Shown: positions 1 to 12,437 of the stretch, one piece after another | How positions within the stretch are numbered: position 1 is the first letter of the stretch | Layout: each line of letters starts with the position of its first letter | Source: Onthophagus taurus | Lineage: Eukaryota; Arthropoda; Insecta; Coleoptera; Scarabaeidae | Length of the DNA stretch: 64,000 bases | NCBI RefSeq assembly: GCF_036711975.1 | Contig: NC_091967.1 | Span: 10,664,001-10,728,000, forward strand | Direction: 5' to 3' | The notes under the pieces: generated by a model | The model's input: only the letters and a program-made list of their open reading frames with translations | What the model was told of the DNA's origin: nothing | The model's database searches: none | Translations under genes and position numbers: made by a program

Positions 1-797
1 GGAAACAATAGCGAACAAAGCCACTTTGAGTGAGCGAGCTCAACATCATTACTTCCCAAGGAGACCAAAGAAAAAAGTGGTAAATAGACCGAAACCGATA
101 GCATTGGATGAGGGGTGTATAGATGTGTGCGTGGTTGTAGAGAAGGAAGACGCCTTCGTTTCAGTACCATTCGTGTGCCATTTACCCGAGGGCCTAATTT
201 CCTGAACAACTTGGCCCGTTAGGATTAAGGACTGAAAGCTCGTGCTATTGGGGAAATGGGGTTGAAACTGTACTCGCCTTCGCGACTTCGTCGTCCTTCG
301 TCCCACATCAGGCTTTTGCCGTACGAAACTCGAAGTTTAACGGCGGTTATTATCGGAAAGTCATTAAAGTTGCTCTAAATTGTTATTTATAGTTATAGTG
401 CGTTGCCATTTTCCTGCTGCACTTCTTGTTTCTAAGCGATTTCCTCTAATTGCTAAGTACCATGATATTACCACTTTATAAAGACGAAATGTTCTTATAA
501 TAGATAATATAAAAGCGTTACTACTAAGTTTATTTTTTAAAATTTTTATGTTGAAACCTATCAAGTTGGAAGAAATCCAATCTCGTTAACTTCGCACATG
601 AGCAACGATGTAGAAAGAATAAGTCCTTTTGTTAACACGTTTATAAATGTTTTTGCCAACTTCCTCAACTACTTTAGAGTTAACCTCGTAAAGTTAACTC
701 TTATATTTTACATTCCTCAAATTACTATTTAAGTCATCTTCAAAGGTTGATATGAACAGATAATATTTTCTATTACTTATGTAATTATTAATTTCAG
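1..797. other. Upstream intron of kazrin; no gene found
   Basis: No supportable coding exon was found. The first kazrin exon in the window begins right after a polypyrimidine-AG acceptor ending at 797, so this stretch reads as intron or upstream sequence of that gene. Bases 1-360 are clearly less AT-rich than the flanks and could hold a regulatory element or an untranslated exon, but no conserved motif was recognised. Confidence 0.5.
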
Positions 798-3700
798 AAT
801 CTCCATCTCCAAGATCTCCACGAAGCTCAGATGGTGCTGTAACAAAAGACGAACTGGCAATTTTAGCTATTCCATCGAACAGTTCGACAAGAACTAATGG
901 AGCAATAAGACGATTGCGCCTGGAAAACGAGAAACTCCAGGCCGAGGTGACGAGATTAAGAAGATTGGTGGTTTCTGGGGCGTTGTCACTCCTTAATGAG
1001 AAAAAACTGGCTGCCGCCGCAACAACCGCAAGCACAATTTCCCCGAACGCCACCGTTGCCACACCTTCCGTAGGTTCTACGGAAACCGGAAATGCAGAAT
1101 CGCCTGTTAAAGTACAGGCCCTTCAAATTGAATTACAACTAACCAAAGAAGCACTTTTAAGTAAGTTTTAATAACGTTTTTTAATGTAAGTTCAAATTAA
1201 ATCAAATGTTTCTGGTTCTAAGTCTAGTGTTAGCTCTAGTTTTTGTTGTTATTCAGCGCTAGGTTGTTGTATAGTTGTATTGAACTAACACTAGACCTAG
1301 AACTAGAAACAGTCGGGTTTAGCCGTCTTAAGAGACGTGCGGCTAAATCCGAATGTTTTTAGTTCTAATTTTGCACTAGAACTAACACAAGACCTAGAAC
1401 TAGAATCATTCGGGTTTAGCCGTCTTGAGAGACGTGCGGCTAAATCCGAATGTTTTTAGTTCTAGGTCTAGTGTAAATTCTAGTTTTAGTTGTTATTCAG
1501 CTAAAACTAAATCTAACAAAATTTTTCATATAACGGATACACCCTTCCCCATATTAATCCGTTACATCGTGGTTTACTGTATATTACTTTTTATGGTAGT
1601 AAATTTTCAGATATATCATGCCAAGTATTTGTTTTTAAATTTAGCCCGCAATATACATTAAATTTCTGTACATATTCCAGTCACGAATTAGATAGCAAGA
1701 CATGCAGTGTGTTTGTAATAAAGTCATAGAGTCACATATTTATAATAACACCTGCTGACTTTGGCAACAATGCATTTTGTGGTTTCGTTTAAATGTATGC
1801 ATAATTATGAACAGAGACATTAAATGTTTCACTTTTTAAATTTTTTATTAAAAACTGTCATTTCGCGGTTAATTAAATCTCATATTAAATAATCAGGACG
1901 TAATTACGCTTAATTATTAAATTTGAAAATCACATTTTCAAACAATAAATAAACAATATGTATCAATCAAGTTTTGACATTATTCTGCGATTGAAAATAA
2001 ATATGTTTTATTGTATTTCTAGCTTTGAAGTCGGATAGAAGACGTCTGAAAGCTGAAAAGTTTGAACTACTCAATCAAATGAAGCAGTTATATGACACTT
2101 TGGAGGACAAAGAGAAGGAGCTACGAGATTTTATTAGAAATTATGAGCAGGTAAGCTTTCCTCTTCATTTCTCCCCCCTTTTCATTTTGTGGCCAAACTT
2201 GTTACGCTGGATTCAAATAAAACAAAAGACCACACTGGGTTAGGTTACTGAGAAAACTTGGAAAGTTCATTCACAGTTTGTGGATTAATTTTAACTTTGG
2301 TTCTTCACGTTATTGAATTGGAAACAAATATATATCAAAAATTTTCGGTTGGATAATTATAGTGGTAATAAATGACTCGGATGCATGATAAATGATCTCT
2401 CCTATATCAAAATGTATTGCTCTTACGTTTAGTAATTAATCATTTGTAACATGGTTAGTCATTAACGATGTTGCTTATCAATTTACGACTTAGGTAAACT
2501 CCGATAAATACAATTAACGTGATAAAATTTTTAAATGTAGATATATTCAAAGCTTTGTGGTATTTGATTCCATTATAATTCCGAACTCGTCGGATTAATT
2601 TCAATAATTAGCCCCATAACTTCACTAAAAACCATCCACCTCTATTCCAAAAACTTTTCCTCTCCAATGTCCCCGGAAAATGGGAGAAAAAGTGAAAAAA
2701 GTTCTCGGCGACGAGAGAAAACTTCCGATCGCATCCGGAGTACGAGGATTTTAATTGAATTCCGAGTCGTAAAAACTTTTCAAACGTTCAAGTCTAATTT
2801 ACAGTCATTTCATTGTTGAAATTATCTCATCTGCTGGTTTTCCATTTAATTTTCCTTTATTTTAAATTTCATTTCATTAAAAATTTTAAATAAATTAAAA
2901 GTAAATAACAAAATTTTTTTACCTCATTAGAACGGAATTCAAATATAACGGACAAAGTGTCTGTAGACGCACGACTAAATCCGAAACTTTGTAGTTCTAG
3001 AGCTAATGTTAGTTCTAATGATATTACTACACTGTGGCTAGAACTAACACTAAACCTAGGACTAGAATCATTCGGGTTGGGTTGGGCACGTTTGTGCGGC
3101 TAAACCCGGATGTTTCTAGTTCTAGGTCATGTGTTAGTTCTAGTGATAGTTCTAGTTTTAATTGTTATACACCGCTGACGTCACGAACGGGCCTTCAAGC
3201 TGTATAAGTGTTCCCAAGATGTAACAGTCCTCTTAGATTCTATTATCCTTAGTATATATAGAACCACGTAGACTAAACGCAACGGTGTGGATAGCTGACG
3301 GAATTTGTGTGCATTAAAATTATTCATTCAAACAGACTTTTGGCTATAACGAACACTCCCTTCCCCGTATTAATCCGTTATATCAAATTTTTGCTGTTTT
3401 TTAGTAGTTTGAACAAAGTTAAATACCGTTAAACATCCCTCGGACAGAAGGATTTTGTCTTCTCGGAACCCCGAAATCGGATTACTGACTATTACGGATG
3501 TTACACCTAACAATTCTACTCTGGACTGGATAAAAGGGGGATTTAAACCACTTTATTTTTGAAATCCGATTTGCGTGTTTATTAAAAACACACAAAATCA
3601 ATTATTCTAGAATTAACACAAAATGTGGATGGAAAATTTTTTTATCTACGAATTGCTCCCGTTGGAGGCATATATTGAATAATGCATCAAAATCCACCCC

Positions 3701-6700
3701 GCCTGGGTAAATAATATCGACCTTTGCGATTAAATATATCCTTCACGTCGTGGAAGGTCGATAGTTTGCATAAGCTCTATCATCAAAACCCGGGTCACAA
3801 TTGATGCTATTTGGATCGTAGGGAACGCTATCAGAGTTCGTGCTATATGGGATAGTAAATTTAAGCGTCTCTCGACGATGCGACGCGACGCGCCCTCCTA
3901 TATTCAAAAACCACGTTCGATATGTGACGCGGAAACGAAGGGGACGTCAATAATAAATTTTCTATAATTTGCGGAGGTCGTAAAAGAGCACGGCATCCGC
4001 ACCGTTTGCGTTCCCGTGGATGAAAATTATGGCCTCGTTCCAAACCTTTCCCCTTAATATTGATAATTAAAATCGCACGGCAGCAACGTCCACGTTTTGG
4101 AAGAAAAATATCGTCCGAGTGAATTATCGGACTTGGAAAATTGGAATTTTCCCAAGTTACAACCAGGTGCAATTTACTGGAAATTATGAAAGGGTGGAGA
4201 ATGAGTTTATGAATTAATAAAATGAATGTCCGTCTCGTTGTTTCAGTACTAATTAAATTTGAATATGAAACATATTTTCTTATATCTCGTCTTACCAAAC
4301 GAATACAGAACGCAAAAAGTATCCCTTTTGGAATTTGAACGCTACTAAGATGGATTACGTGGAACGCATTTACAATTGTAAGTCGATGGAGGTCCCCCTC
4401 CACCTCAAGATATCTATTCATGGAAATGGATGCGGTGACTGTTGGTGACCTAGTTGGAACGGGTTGGGTGGGTGCACGTTACCTTATATACGGGGATCGT
4501 TTGTATTTCATATACTTTTTCCTTTTTCACACACAACGTTAAACGCGTTTCAACGAGAAAGCACCGCGATAAGTTTTCGAAACATATTCGTGACGATATA
4601 TTGGAAACTAGTGAAAGGCTACTTCCTTTTATCGATTATGTGCGTCAAAAAAGTTCAACTCAACCTTTATTAACCTTTAACGATTTTCTTTTAACGGCGA
4701 ATGAAAAGTACGAATACAACCGTTTTTATTGAGAAAAGCGGGATAGTAGAAAGACGAGTAGAGGTAGTAAAAGCCAGTAAAAACAATTTGACGAGCTTTG
4801 CGACGAGCCAATGAAAAACATCAGAGCCACATAAAGCTTTCTAGTACACGGATCTACTCAACAAATTAGTTTTCGTTTGATACTCGACATCAACCTCCTG
4901 TAGCCAATTATCTTGGAAAATTACGCCTTACTGAAAAGATAAAATTATAGTTTGGAAACTTTACAAAATTGAAACATCAAATTAATCACCTCAACGAAAG
5001 TTTAAATTCGTCAACATCGTTAATTTAATTCTAACATTTAATAATCTTTTTTTTAGATATTTGTATATTTACTTTAAATTATGGTAAAAGATAAATGTTA
5101 TGATGGTTTAATTAATATGCCAATCAAAGTCAGCTTTAACTTTAAAACGGTGTGTTTAAAATTGAGTGTACATTTTAAAATTTCACCGACAACATCGTAA
5201 ATTAAAAGGGCGGGTTTATGTGGTAATGTACTTACCTCGAGGGGCCTTCTTGTCTTTATTATTTACGTCGAGGTTTGGTCAACTTATTTATAAATGGGAC
5301 TAAAAAGTTCTCCGCGTTGGCTAAAATTAAAATTAAATACAAAATATACCAAATACAAATAAAAACGAACCTCATTATTTAGACATGAAAAATCGACTAT
5401 GTCCACCATAAACTAGAGTAAACGACCTTCGTGTTAGCAAATTCTTAACTAAAAGCATGTAACCCCGTGGTCGCGTAATATACAGCGTGTCCCGTATCTT
5501 CCGCATCAGAGCATTATACGGTTGTAGAATACATTATTCTGAAGCGATCTTTCTAATAAAATTTTTTCGAAATGTTTATAATAACCGCACGGGAACTGTT
5601 TAACGACGACCAATAACGGACAACTTTGATTCATCGAAAAAGTTTATTTCTCTTTCCATGACGAATTTATTGGTGAGTACACGTGGGAAACAAGTTATCA
5701 TGGGCGTAGCGGACCGGCCGAGGGTGGCACCGATTACCTGAGTCTGATTTGCGATCTGCTGATTGGACGAAAAACAGTTCCTTTAAACAGTTCCCGTGCG
5801 GTTATTATAAACATTTCGAAAAAATTTTATTAGAAAGATCGCTTCAGAATAATGTATCCTACAACCGTATAATGCTCTGATGCGGAAGATACGGGACACG
5901 CTGTATATCGTGAAGTTTTATTTGAACGGGTCGTGTCGTTGGAAAAGAGAAGATAAACTTCGCTTCGTGTTACCACAGCTTCGAACAATTAGTTCTCGAC
6001 GTCGAATGAATCATCTCGAGTTTGACGAAGTTGCTCGTTATTCAAGCGAAGAGCTAGAGCAAGAGGGAGGATATTAAAACGTGTCTTTTTGCAATACCAC
6101 CAAAATCCTCATCCTAAACTTGCAACGATCCGCGTTGACTGTAATTGATGGCACAAAGTTTTCCTTCGGTAATTAACAGATAACATGTTCGTATTCAATT
6201 TGAACTACCTAAAAACAAGGTTCATTCATCAATTAGCTTTCTAATATTTTTGAAAATTAATATATGAGAATTCAAACATCTACAAGAAGTTTTGGCATTT
6301 GTAAAGAGTCATATACGGTAAATTAATTAATATTTCTAGTTCTAGATCTATTATCTGTTCTAGTGTTAGTTTTAGTTGTTATTTAGCGTTATATTGTTGT
6401 ATATTTTTCATTAAATTAAAACTAGAAAGTTTCTGGTGTTTAAGCCATACGGAGAGAGAGGGATTCCGGCGAATCCGACTGGTGTGTGTTCCAGACTGGA
6501 CGTCGCACCTTTATTTTACCTACATAAATATAATAAAGGTGCGACGTCCAGTCTGAAACACACATCAGCACGAATAGTAACAGTTGTGGTTGTAGAAAAA
6601 TTGCAATCTGCAATATTTTGAGGCTCATATCGATTTAGCCTTCCACATTAAAAAAGTCCTGAATATATAATACCAGAGACTGTGCTTAGCTCCACTTCAT

Positions 6701-9700
6701 CAATTAACTTAATAGAACAAATTTAACTATTTCGTAGATGAAATTTTTATTACATAAAATGAATTGTATTGTATTACTTTATTCCCTTAATTTTTTTTTA
6801 CAAATAACAAATACATTTCAACCTTCACGTAGATACACGTTTGATACTCTTGTCAGTTACAAATCACGAATTCACAAAGCACCATTTCCGCTATAAACTT
6901 TATGAACTGAACCCTATAAAGGGCCCATTCGAACAATTTTTCGTTTTTATCTTTTTTTGGGCACGTTTCGGGTTTACCGCCGATTTGCAATACTGCTCGA
7001 TCAATACCTACGCCGAGGAAAAGTCTGTGTAAATGAATAGGGTATTAACAAAGTAGGACAGTGGGTGTCGCGTACTCACGATGGATTGTGAAAATTTTCA
7101 TATAAATTAGTTCCGTCACCGGCATGCGGTGGAAAACCGCCTCCTCCAAATGCCGCCTTCTGGAGGTTCGGAAGCCTCGACGTTTTTCCATTTCTCATTA
7201 CTCATTTCCTGAGGCGATGGGAAAAAAACTAAAAAAAAGTGAAAGAAAAGAAAATAAAACTTTAAAAAGAATTGCTCGCATTCCGATGTTGTCGAGAATT
7301 TATATCTTGACAGTAATATTTTCTAGAAAGAATTTCTTTATTTAAATCTAAATAAATTATTTTGACAGCAATATATTAACAAGGAGGTGTTCTAATTAAT
7401 AGTTTGTTGATCAATTGAATTAATTTTTAGAGAATTGTTTTAAACCGTTAAAAAATAAAATTCTAAAATTTTCCGATCTTATCTAGTGAATGTAGAAAAG
7501 AAGCCTTTCTCATCTCATTAACATATTGCATCAAATTTAAGATAATATGTTTGAAGAAGGCTAACCAAGTGCTACGAGAACCATTTTGTCAAGAGTAAAA
7601 GGCACGATACGCTCAAGTTCGTTCTTTTTCGTCGGTTATGTTTGAATAAGGCCTGAGGCAAATAAGGGGAAGCAAACTAAGGACCCTCCAGTTTATAAAC
7701 AACAGGTTGTGTGAAGATATTTTTTTGTAAGCCTTTGACGTAACATCCACCAGCTAATTTGAATATAAAAAGAATTCCTTCAATTTTAACAAAATCAAAT
7801 AAACCATTTTCTTTTTATTTTTAGAGGATGAGAGACAACGAAACATCTTTACAACAACTTTCAACGGAACGCGAAGAAAGAGAACGCGAACGATGGAGTC
7901 TTCTACGTCACGCAAGAGACGAGGCGGAAAGAAGTCTTTCGTTGGCAGCTCAACTCAACGCCAAAGAACTTCAACTTCAACACGCCCAAGAGCAATTACA
8001 CGACGTGAGTAATTCTTCGTAAGAAAAAAAAACGCGCTTCCCTCTGCACTTCACACGGTGTCGTTAAGATGCTATTTAGCGGCTGTAAAACTCATGACGA
8101 ACGACGAAAGCGGTAGCGAAGAGTAAATAATAGTCGATTTTTAACAGTTTGGATTACAGCCAGAGGAAAAGCGATGTCTCTGAAAACGGTGAAGCGACGA
8201 CAAGCTTTACACCGAGTTCTGAACCGTAAATAAGAGTTAAAATCGCATTTGGAGAAGGACTCGGTGAGGGTTGAATAGAGAGCCTTAAAAGTTCGTAAAT
8301 ATTGTGTTAAAACCGTGGAGAGGTCTCTTTTTCTCTACAAGATTTATTATGGCTTTGGACAATTTCATTAATAGATGTTAAGATTTTTAAGTTGAGATTT
8401 GAGTAACTTCAGTATTGCTTTCGTTGAAATCAAATCATAACAGAAACACTTTTTTTTATATATATTAATACTTTGCTATCTCATTCACACTTGAAAAAAA
8501 AGCTAAAACACGTGTACAGTGAATTTCACTTAAAATGCAATATACAAAAATATATTTCCATAGAAACCAGGGCGTACCTACTTACTTTGTCCCACATAAA
8601 ATGTCTAGTGTTAGTTCTAGTTTAAACTACCACTATCACTAGAGCTAACACAAGACCTGGAACTAGAATCATTCGGGTTTAGCCGTCTTGAGAGACGTGC
8701 GGCTAAATCCGAATGTTTCTAGTTCTCGGTCTATTGTTAGTTCTAGCATTGCACTAGCACTTTCACTAGAACTAACATAAGACCTAGAACTAGAATCATT
8801 CGGGTTTAGCCGTCTTGAGAGACGTGCGGCTAAATCCGAATGTTTCTAGTTCTCGGTCTAGTGTTAGTTCTAGTATTGCACTAGCACTATCACTAGAACT
8901 AACACAAAACTAGAACATCACTAGAATCATTCGGGTTTACCTGCGCGTCTTTTAAGATTGCCGAAAACTCAGTGTTATCATAAGGACGTCACATTTTTCC
9001 AAGAAAAACATTTCCTTTGCAAAACTAGCCAATGCCTATACTATTAAGCTATATTACATTTTATGTGGGGCAGTGCAAGTGCATAGTAGTTTCATAACTA
9101 TGGTTATTGCAGTCATATATTGCGAGTTATATGAAATTCCCAGTAATTAGTACAAAACATTTTTCACTCACGAACACACGTCTCTCGACGCTTTCATTTC
9201 GCAGGCAAACAGCGCAAACATTTACGAATCTTTAGTGTACGGTGTATGTGATTTGCGAAAAAATACGCAGGCGAGAAGACAGCTCGCGTCGAGCGGTTGC
9301 CTTTCAGATCAAGAATCGGTGGCCTCGATGCCCAGGCACAGCTTGAATGGTGGCGGAGGAGGCGGTGGAGGTGCTGTAACCCCCGGTTCCGGAGGTTACC
9401 CAACTTCAGCGGCGGCCGGAACTCACGTTGGTCTTGGTGGTTTGGCTGGACTTGGTCTTTTACCCGGTGATCGAGGAAGTTGCAGTGCGGATAGCGGAGT
9501 TCGAGTTAGTTCCGATCGTGAGAGTGCGGCAACTTCCATCGGTGGAAACTTGTCGGATTCGACGATCGACGGTACGCCGACGATTACGATCGACGGAAAT
9601 AACGTGGTGGACGTCGATACCATTTCCATAGTGTCTTCCATTCCTCCACCTCATATGTATCAATGTAAGATTAATTCCATTTTTTTTTTTGAAAACTCAA

Positions 9701-12437
9701 ATTTTTGTTTTAATTTACCAAAATGAATATATCAAGAGTTTTCTTTAGAAATTACATTAGTTAATCCGACCTTAGCTCATTTCTTTTTCTAAATTTATTA
9801 TGTGGGTTGTCTTTTAATTCTTCAGTGATCCACCTCGGTAATATTTGTCGATAGAGTAGATTTAGTGTAGTTTTTTATGGGAAAGAAAATAAAAAATAAA
9901 TGTACAGGATGCAATATCTTAATTAAAATTACCTCAAAGAAATCAATGCTCAAATTTGTTACATCCTGTATATTACGAATGTTTGTTATAATTTTCAATG
10001 TTCTCCTCATTATTGCAAAAATCTTCTCAAACATTAAAAACATTGAAAATTATGAATCCCAAATAACACACTAATCATTTTTAACACAAAAACACTTTTT
10101 CATATTATAAAAATTTCTTAACCAAACATAAATTAATGTTAATTATGATGAAACATATTAATTTTTGTAGCCGTATCAAATAAAGACTGCAGCCCAACTT
10201 TATCACCATCAATAGCGTCGTCGTTCTGTAAATCAATGGGTTCGGCGGTGTTATCAAGGTAAATATCACAATGATATAGTAGTGTATTGTAGAAGGGGCT
10301 TTGACTTATAAGAAATATCTTAAGAAATCCTTAGAAACCTTCTAAAAAATCTGGGAAATACTGCAAAAATCCTTAATAATCCAGAACTATCTCAGAAGGA
10401 ATTCCAAAAACCATTACAAAAGTCAGACAACACTTGGAATTCTTCTAGAAATCCTTCTAAATCCTAGAATTAATTAGAACTTGTTAAAAATCCTTTGAAA
10501 CAGATTGAAATCGTTATAAAACCTCAGAATATACTGATGTATAAACGTCTGGCAAGGGATCGGCTTCTCATTGTAGGAATTTTCAGCAAAACTATTCCTA
10601 ACGATAGTTTCTACTATCATCTTTTCGCACATACCAATGCTTCTAGTCACTAGACTACTGAAACTTAACAAAAAGAAGTTTTTTCGCCCTGTATAAGAGG
10701 GGATATAGTTGTCTACAATCAAATTTTGTTAAACTTGACCCATCTTTTTCTAAAAAAGTCCAACAAAGAAAAAATGGGAAATTCGAATCGAATATTTCGG
10801 ACTAAAATAAAATTTTAGTATTGATTATAGAAAAATATACTTGAAAAATTGTACTGTGACACTTGATGCTTTCCAGGTCTGTGGAGCAGCTGAGTTCGCC
10901 GTTAGATCCGGAGCCGGTGAATTTAGGTCGTCGTGCTAAAAACAGCCATAATAGACCAGGGGGTGGACGAGGCGGCACTTGGGGCAGCATATCGCGCGTA
11001 TTCGCACGATCTCGTAATCGGAACAAATCTCAATCATTACAGGACAACAGTAAGTGTGTATGCACAACAGGCAAAGTTAATTCATAAAAACGTATTTTAA
11101 GATTTTTTAATTTTTTTTTCTTATTTTAATTTTATTGTAATAAAGAATCAGATATTTTACTTTAATAGTGATATTACAAAGACCTTGCCTAGTTAGTGCA
11201 AAATCATTTTCAATTCATCTTCTTGTTGTTTTTTTGGCGTTCACAACATACAAAAAAAAACTGCCATCGCGTCCATCTGTGTGCTAGGTGAAAGCAATTT
11301 AGAAGCGTATCGTAATTGGTCTCCTTTAACAGAAGAGGGCTATGCCGAGAAGTTGAGGTTGCTTAGGGAGGCATCTTCCATTCCGATGGAGCGATGGAGA
11401 GCGCCAACGGTCGTCGCCTGGCTGGAGGTCGCGCTGGGAATGCCGCAATATGGTGCAAGATGTGCCGAAAATATCAAAAGTGGAAAGGTAATAATTAACA
11501 AAAAAATAATAACAACAAACGATTGATTTTAATATTTAATGAGTGTCTTTTTGCTACAAGGTTTTATTGGAATTGAGTGATTTTGAGTTAGAATGTGGAT
11601 TAGGTATCACACATCCAATGCACAGGAAAAAATTGAGATTGGCTATTGAAGAACATCGACATCCCGAATTGATTCGTTATAGTTGTATTGCCCAATTGGG
11701 ACATACTTGGGTTTCAAGTGAATGGTTACCTGATTTAGGATTGTCACAGGTAAATATCTCAAAAATAAAAAAATGCAAAGAAAATTAAGTTTTTTTTGTA
11801 GTATTCTGATGCATTTGCTGCAAATTTAGTGGATGCTCGAATGTTAGAACACCTCAGCAAAAAAGAATTGGAAAAATATTTAGGTGTAACAAGAAAATTT
11901 CATCAAGCTTCGGTAGTTCATGGCATTCATTTGTTACGAATTATGAAATATGATAGACAAGTAAAAAAGTTATTTCTTGAAATAATAATCATAATTAATA
12001 TTACCAAATTTAAGGCTTTAGCTGTAAGAAGACATCAATGCGAAAATATGGATACTGATCCGTTAGTCTGGACCAATCAACGTTTTATTAGATGGGCTAG
12101 AAATATTGATTTAGGAGAATATGCAGACAATCTAAAAGGTAACTAAAACATTTTTACTTTTTATTGCATATAATCTTTTTATTTTATATTAGATAGTGGT
12201 GTTCATGGTGGATTAGTAGTTTTGGAACCATCTTTTAATGGGGATACAATGGCAACGGCACTCGGGATCCCAACAAGTAAAAATATCATTAGACGTCATT
12301 TGACAGCCGAATTAGAAGCTTTGATACTGCCAGCAAGATATGTTATTTTCTGCCAAATGGAAGAATTCCAGTTGGAAGCGGCAAGAGTTGCTACAAAACA
12401 TCATAAAACCGGCAAGGCCAAAAACAATAATTATTAA
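798..12437 (+). CDS. kazrin: Kazrin, 5'-partial, 11 coding exons
   Basis: Kazrin is a cytoplasmic and junctional scaffold with an N-terminal coiled coil and three C-terminal SAM domains; in vertebrates it is linked to desmosomes, cytoskeleton and endosome traffic. Exons by GT-AG and phase: 798-1160, 2023-2150, 7825-8004, 9205-9664, 10171-10258, 10877-11049, 11288-11487, 11561-11749, 11802-11960, 12015-12138, 12193-12437 (stop TAA), about 768 residues in the window. Hallmarks shared with human KAZN, recalled not aligned, are LRDFIRNYEQ in the coiled coil, GSISRVFAR before the SAM region, TVVAWLEV in SAM1, DARMLEHL in SAM2, and DPLVWTNQR plus SGVHGG in SAM3. Liprins have a similar SAM triplet, but GSISRVFAR and MATALGIP favour kazrin. 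Exon 4 carries an eight-Gly run followed by a Ser/Thr-rich linker. The first exon starts two bases before a codon and has no in-frame ATG, so the N-terminus lies upstream of the window. Confidence 0.92.
1197..1580. repeat. Palindromic hairpin repeat array (locus 1)
   Basis: Two consecutive palindromic cores (about 1312-1355 and 1406-1455) each pair TTCGGGTTTAGCCG with CGGCTAAATCCGAA around a short TCTTGAGAGACGTG-like loop. The flanks are complementary GAACTAACACNAGACCTAGA and TCTAGGTCTAGTGTTAGTTC arms. The array ends near 1525-1575 with a TATAACGGATACACCCTTCC stretch and ATTAATCCGTTACATC, shared with locus 2. It lies in kazrin intron 1. Same family as the loci near 2.95, 8.6, 19.7, 53.9 and 62.8 kb. 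Confidence 0.8.
2945..3400. repeat. Palindromic hairpin repeat array with TATAACGGA ends (locus 2)
   Basis: Contains diverged copies of the palindromic unit (cores near 2972-2990 and 3072-3115). The ends are inverted: the left begins ATATAACGGACAAAG at about 2945 and the right ends ATTAATCCGTTATATC near 3395. The inverted ATAACGGA termini suggest a TIR element similar to the Tigger/pogo-like copy at 53.2-54.0 kb. It lies in a kazrin intron. Confidence 0.7.
3861..4421 (-). other. 186-codon orphan open frame antisense in kazrin intron
   Basis: An ATG-initiated frame stays open for 186 codons on the minus strand inside a kazrin intron, in a local patch with higher GC than its surroundings. The predicted product is basic, with no signal peptide, transmembrane segment or domain I recognise. 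A frame this long is unexpected in DNA of this composition, but no homology, splice structure or promoter backs it. It could equally be a conserved non-coding block that happens to lack stops. Treat as unproven. Confidence 0.2.
5481..5905. mobile_element. Foldback MITE, 425 bp, 121-bp terminal inverted repeats
   Basis: Arms 5481-5601 and 5785-5905 are nearly perfect inverted copies, starting TACAGCGTGTCCCGTATC and ending with its complement. The flanks read TA at both ends, which fits a TA target duplication as in Tc1/mariner-derived MITEs. The 183-bp centre is unique and does not look coding. It sits in a kazrin intron. Confidence 0.85.
6330..6430. repeat. Fragment of the palindromic hairpin family (locus 3)
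   Basis: A degenerate half-unit with TCTAGTTCTAGATCTATT, then TTAGTTGTTATTTAGCG and TTGTTGTATATTTTTCATT, matches the arm and spacer parts of the hairpin family. The TTCGGGTTTAGCCG core is absent. Confidence 0.55.
6482..6565. repeat. Short palindrome, about 35-bp arms
   Basis: GTGTGTGTTCCAGACTGGAC (from 6482) through AAAGGTGCGACGTCCAGTC and onward to 6565 forms an inverted repeat with one or two mismatches and a loop of about 15 bp. Both strands stay open here only because of the palindrome. It is probably a miniature element. Confidence 0.7.
8584..9076. mobile_element. TIR element carrying three tandem hairpin units (locus 4)
   Basis: The left end CTTTGTCCCACATAAAATG (about 8585-8603) and the right end CATTTTATGTGGGGCAGTG (9057-9075) are inverted repeats. 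Between them are three copies of the palindromic unit, with ATTCGGGTTTAGCC starting near 8671, 8798 and 8929, a period of about 127-131 bp; the third copy is truncated after its first half-stem. A related left end recurs near 60.6 kb. It lies in kazrin intron 3. Confidence 0.75.
9902..9974. repeat. Small inverted repeat TACAGGATG/CATCCTGTA
   Basis: GTACAGGATGCAA at about 9902 and GTTACATCCTGTATA ending near 9974 are inverted with respect to each other. The ends resemble small TA-inserting MITE relics. In a kazrin intron. Confidence 0.45.

Larger units (their letters stand above)
2151..7824. other. Kazrin intron 2 (5.7 kb): repeats and one long orphan frame
   Basis: This intron is bounded by GTAAGC at 2151 and a TTTTTAG acceptor at 7824. 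It holds hairpin repeat locus 2, a foldback MITE, a short palindrome, and a 186-codon open frame on the minus strand (3861-4421). Bases 3,640-4,750 and 7,050-7,230 are less AT-rich than their surroundings and could be regulatory. No family was recognised in the orphan frame. Confidence 0.6.

Noticed and set aside
1258-1285. AGGTTGTTGTATAGTT resembles the let-7 microRNA
   Set aside because: It lacks the TGAGGTAGT seed and is the spacer of the hairpin repeat family, with other copies (6.4, 19.7, 62.9 kb) that are less let-7-like.
6436-6628. Open frames on both strands over the same 190 bp
   Set aside because: They reflect the short palindrome at 6482-6565.
8600-8945. Regularly spaced palindromes could be read as a CRISPR array
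   Set aside because: Units are diverged and separated by repeat-derived spacers, in an intron of an animal gene; no cas genes. It is a eukaryotic repeat.
11288-12437. SAM-domain triplet as liprin-alpha or liprin-beta
   Set aside because: Spacing and wording (GSISRVFAR, MATALGIP, LRDFIRNYEQ upstream) fit kazrin better.
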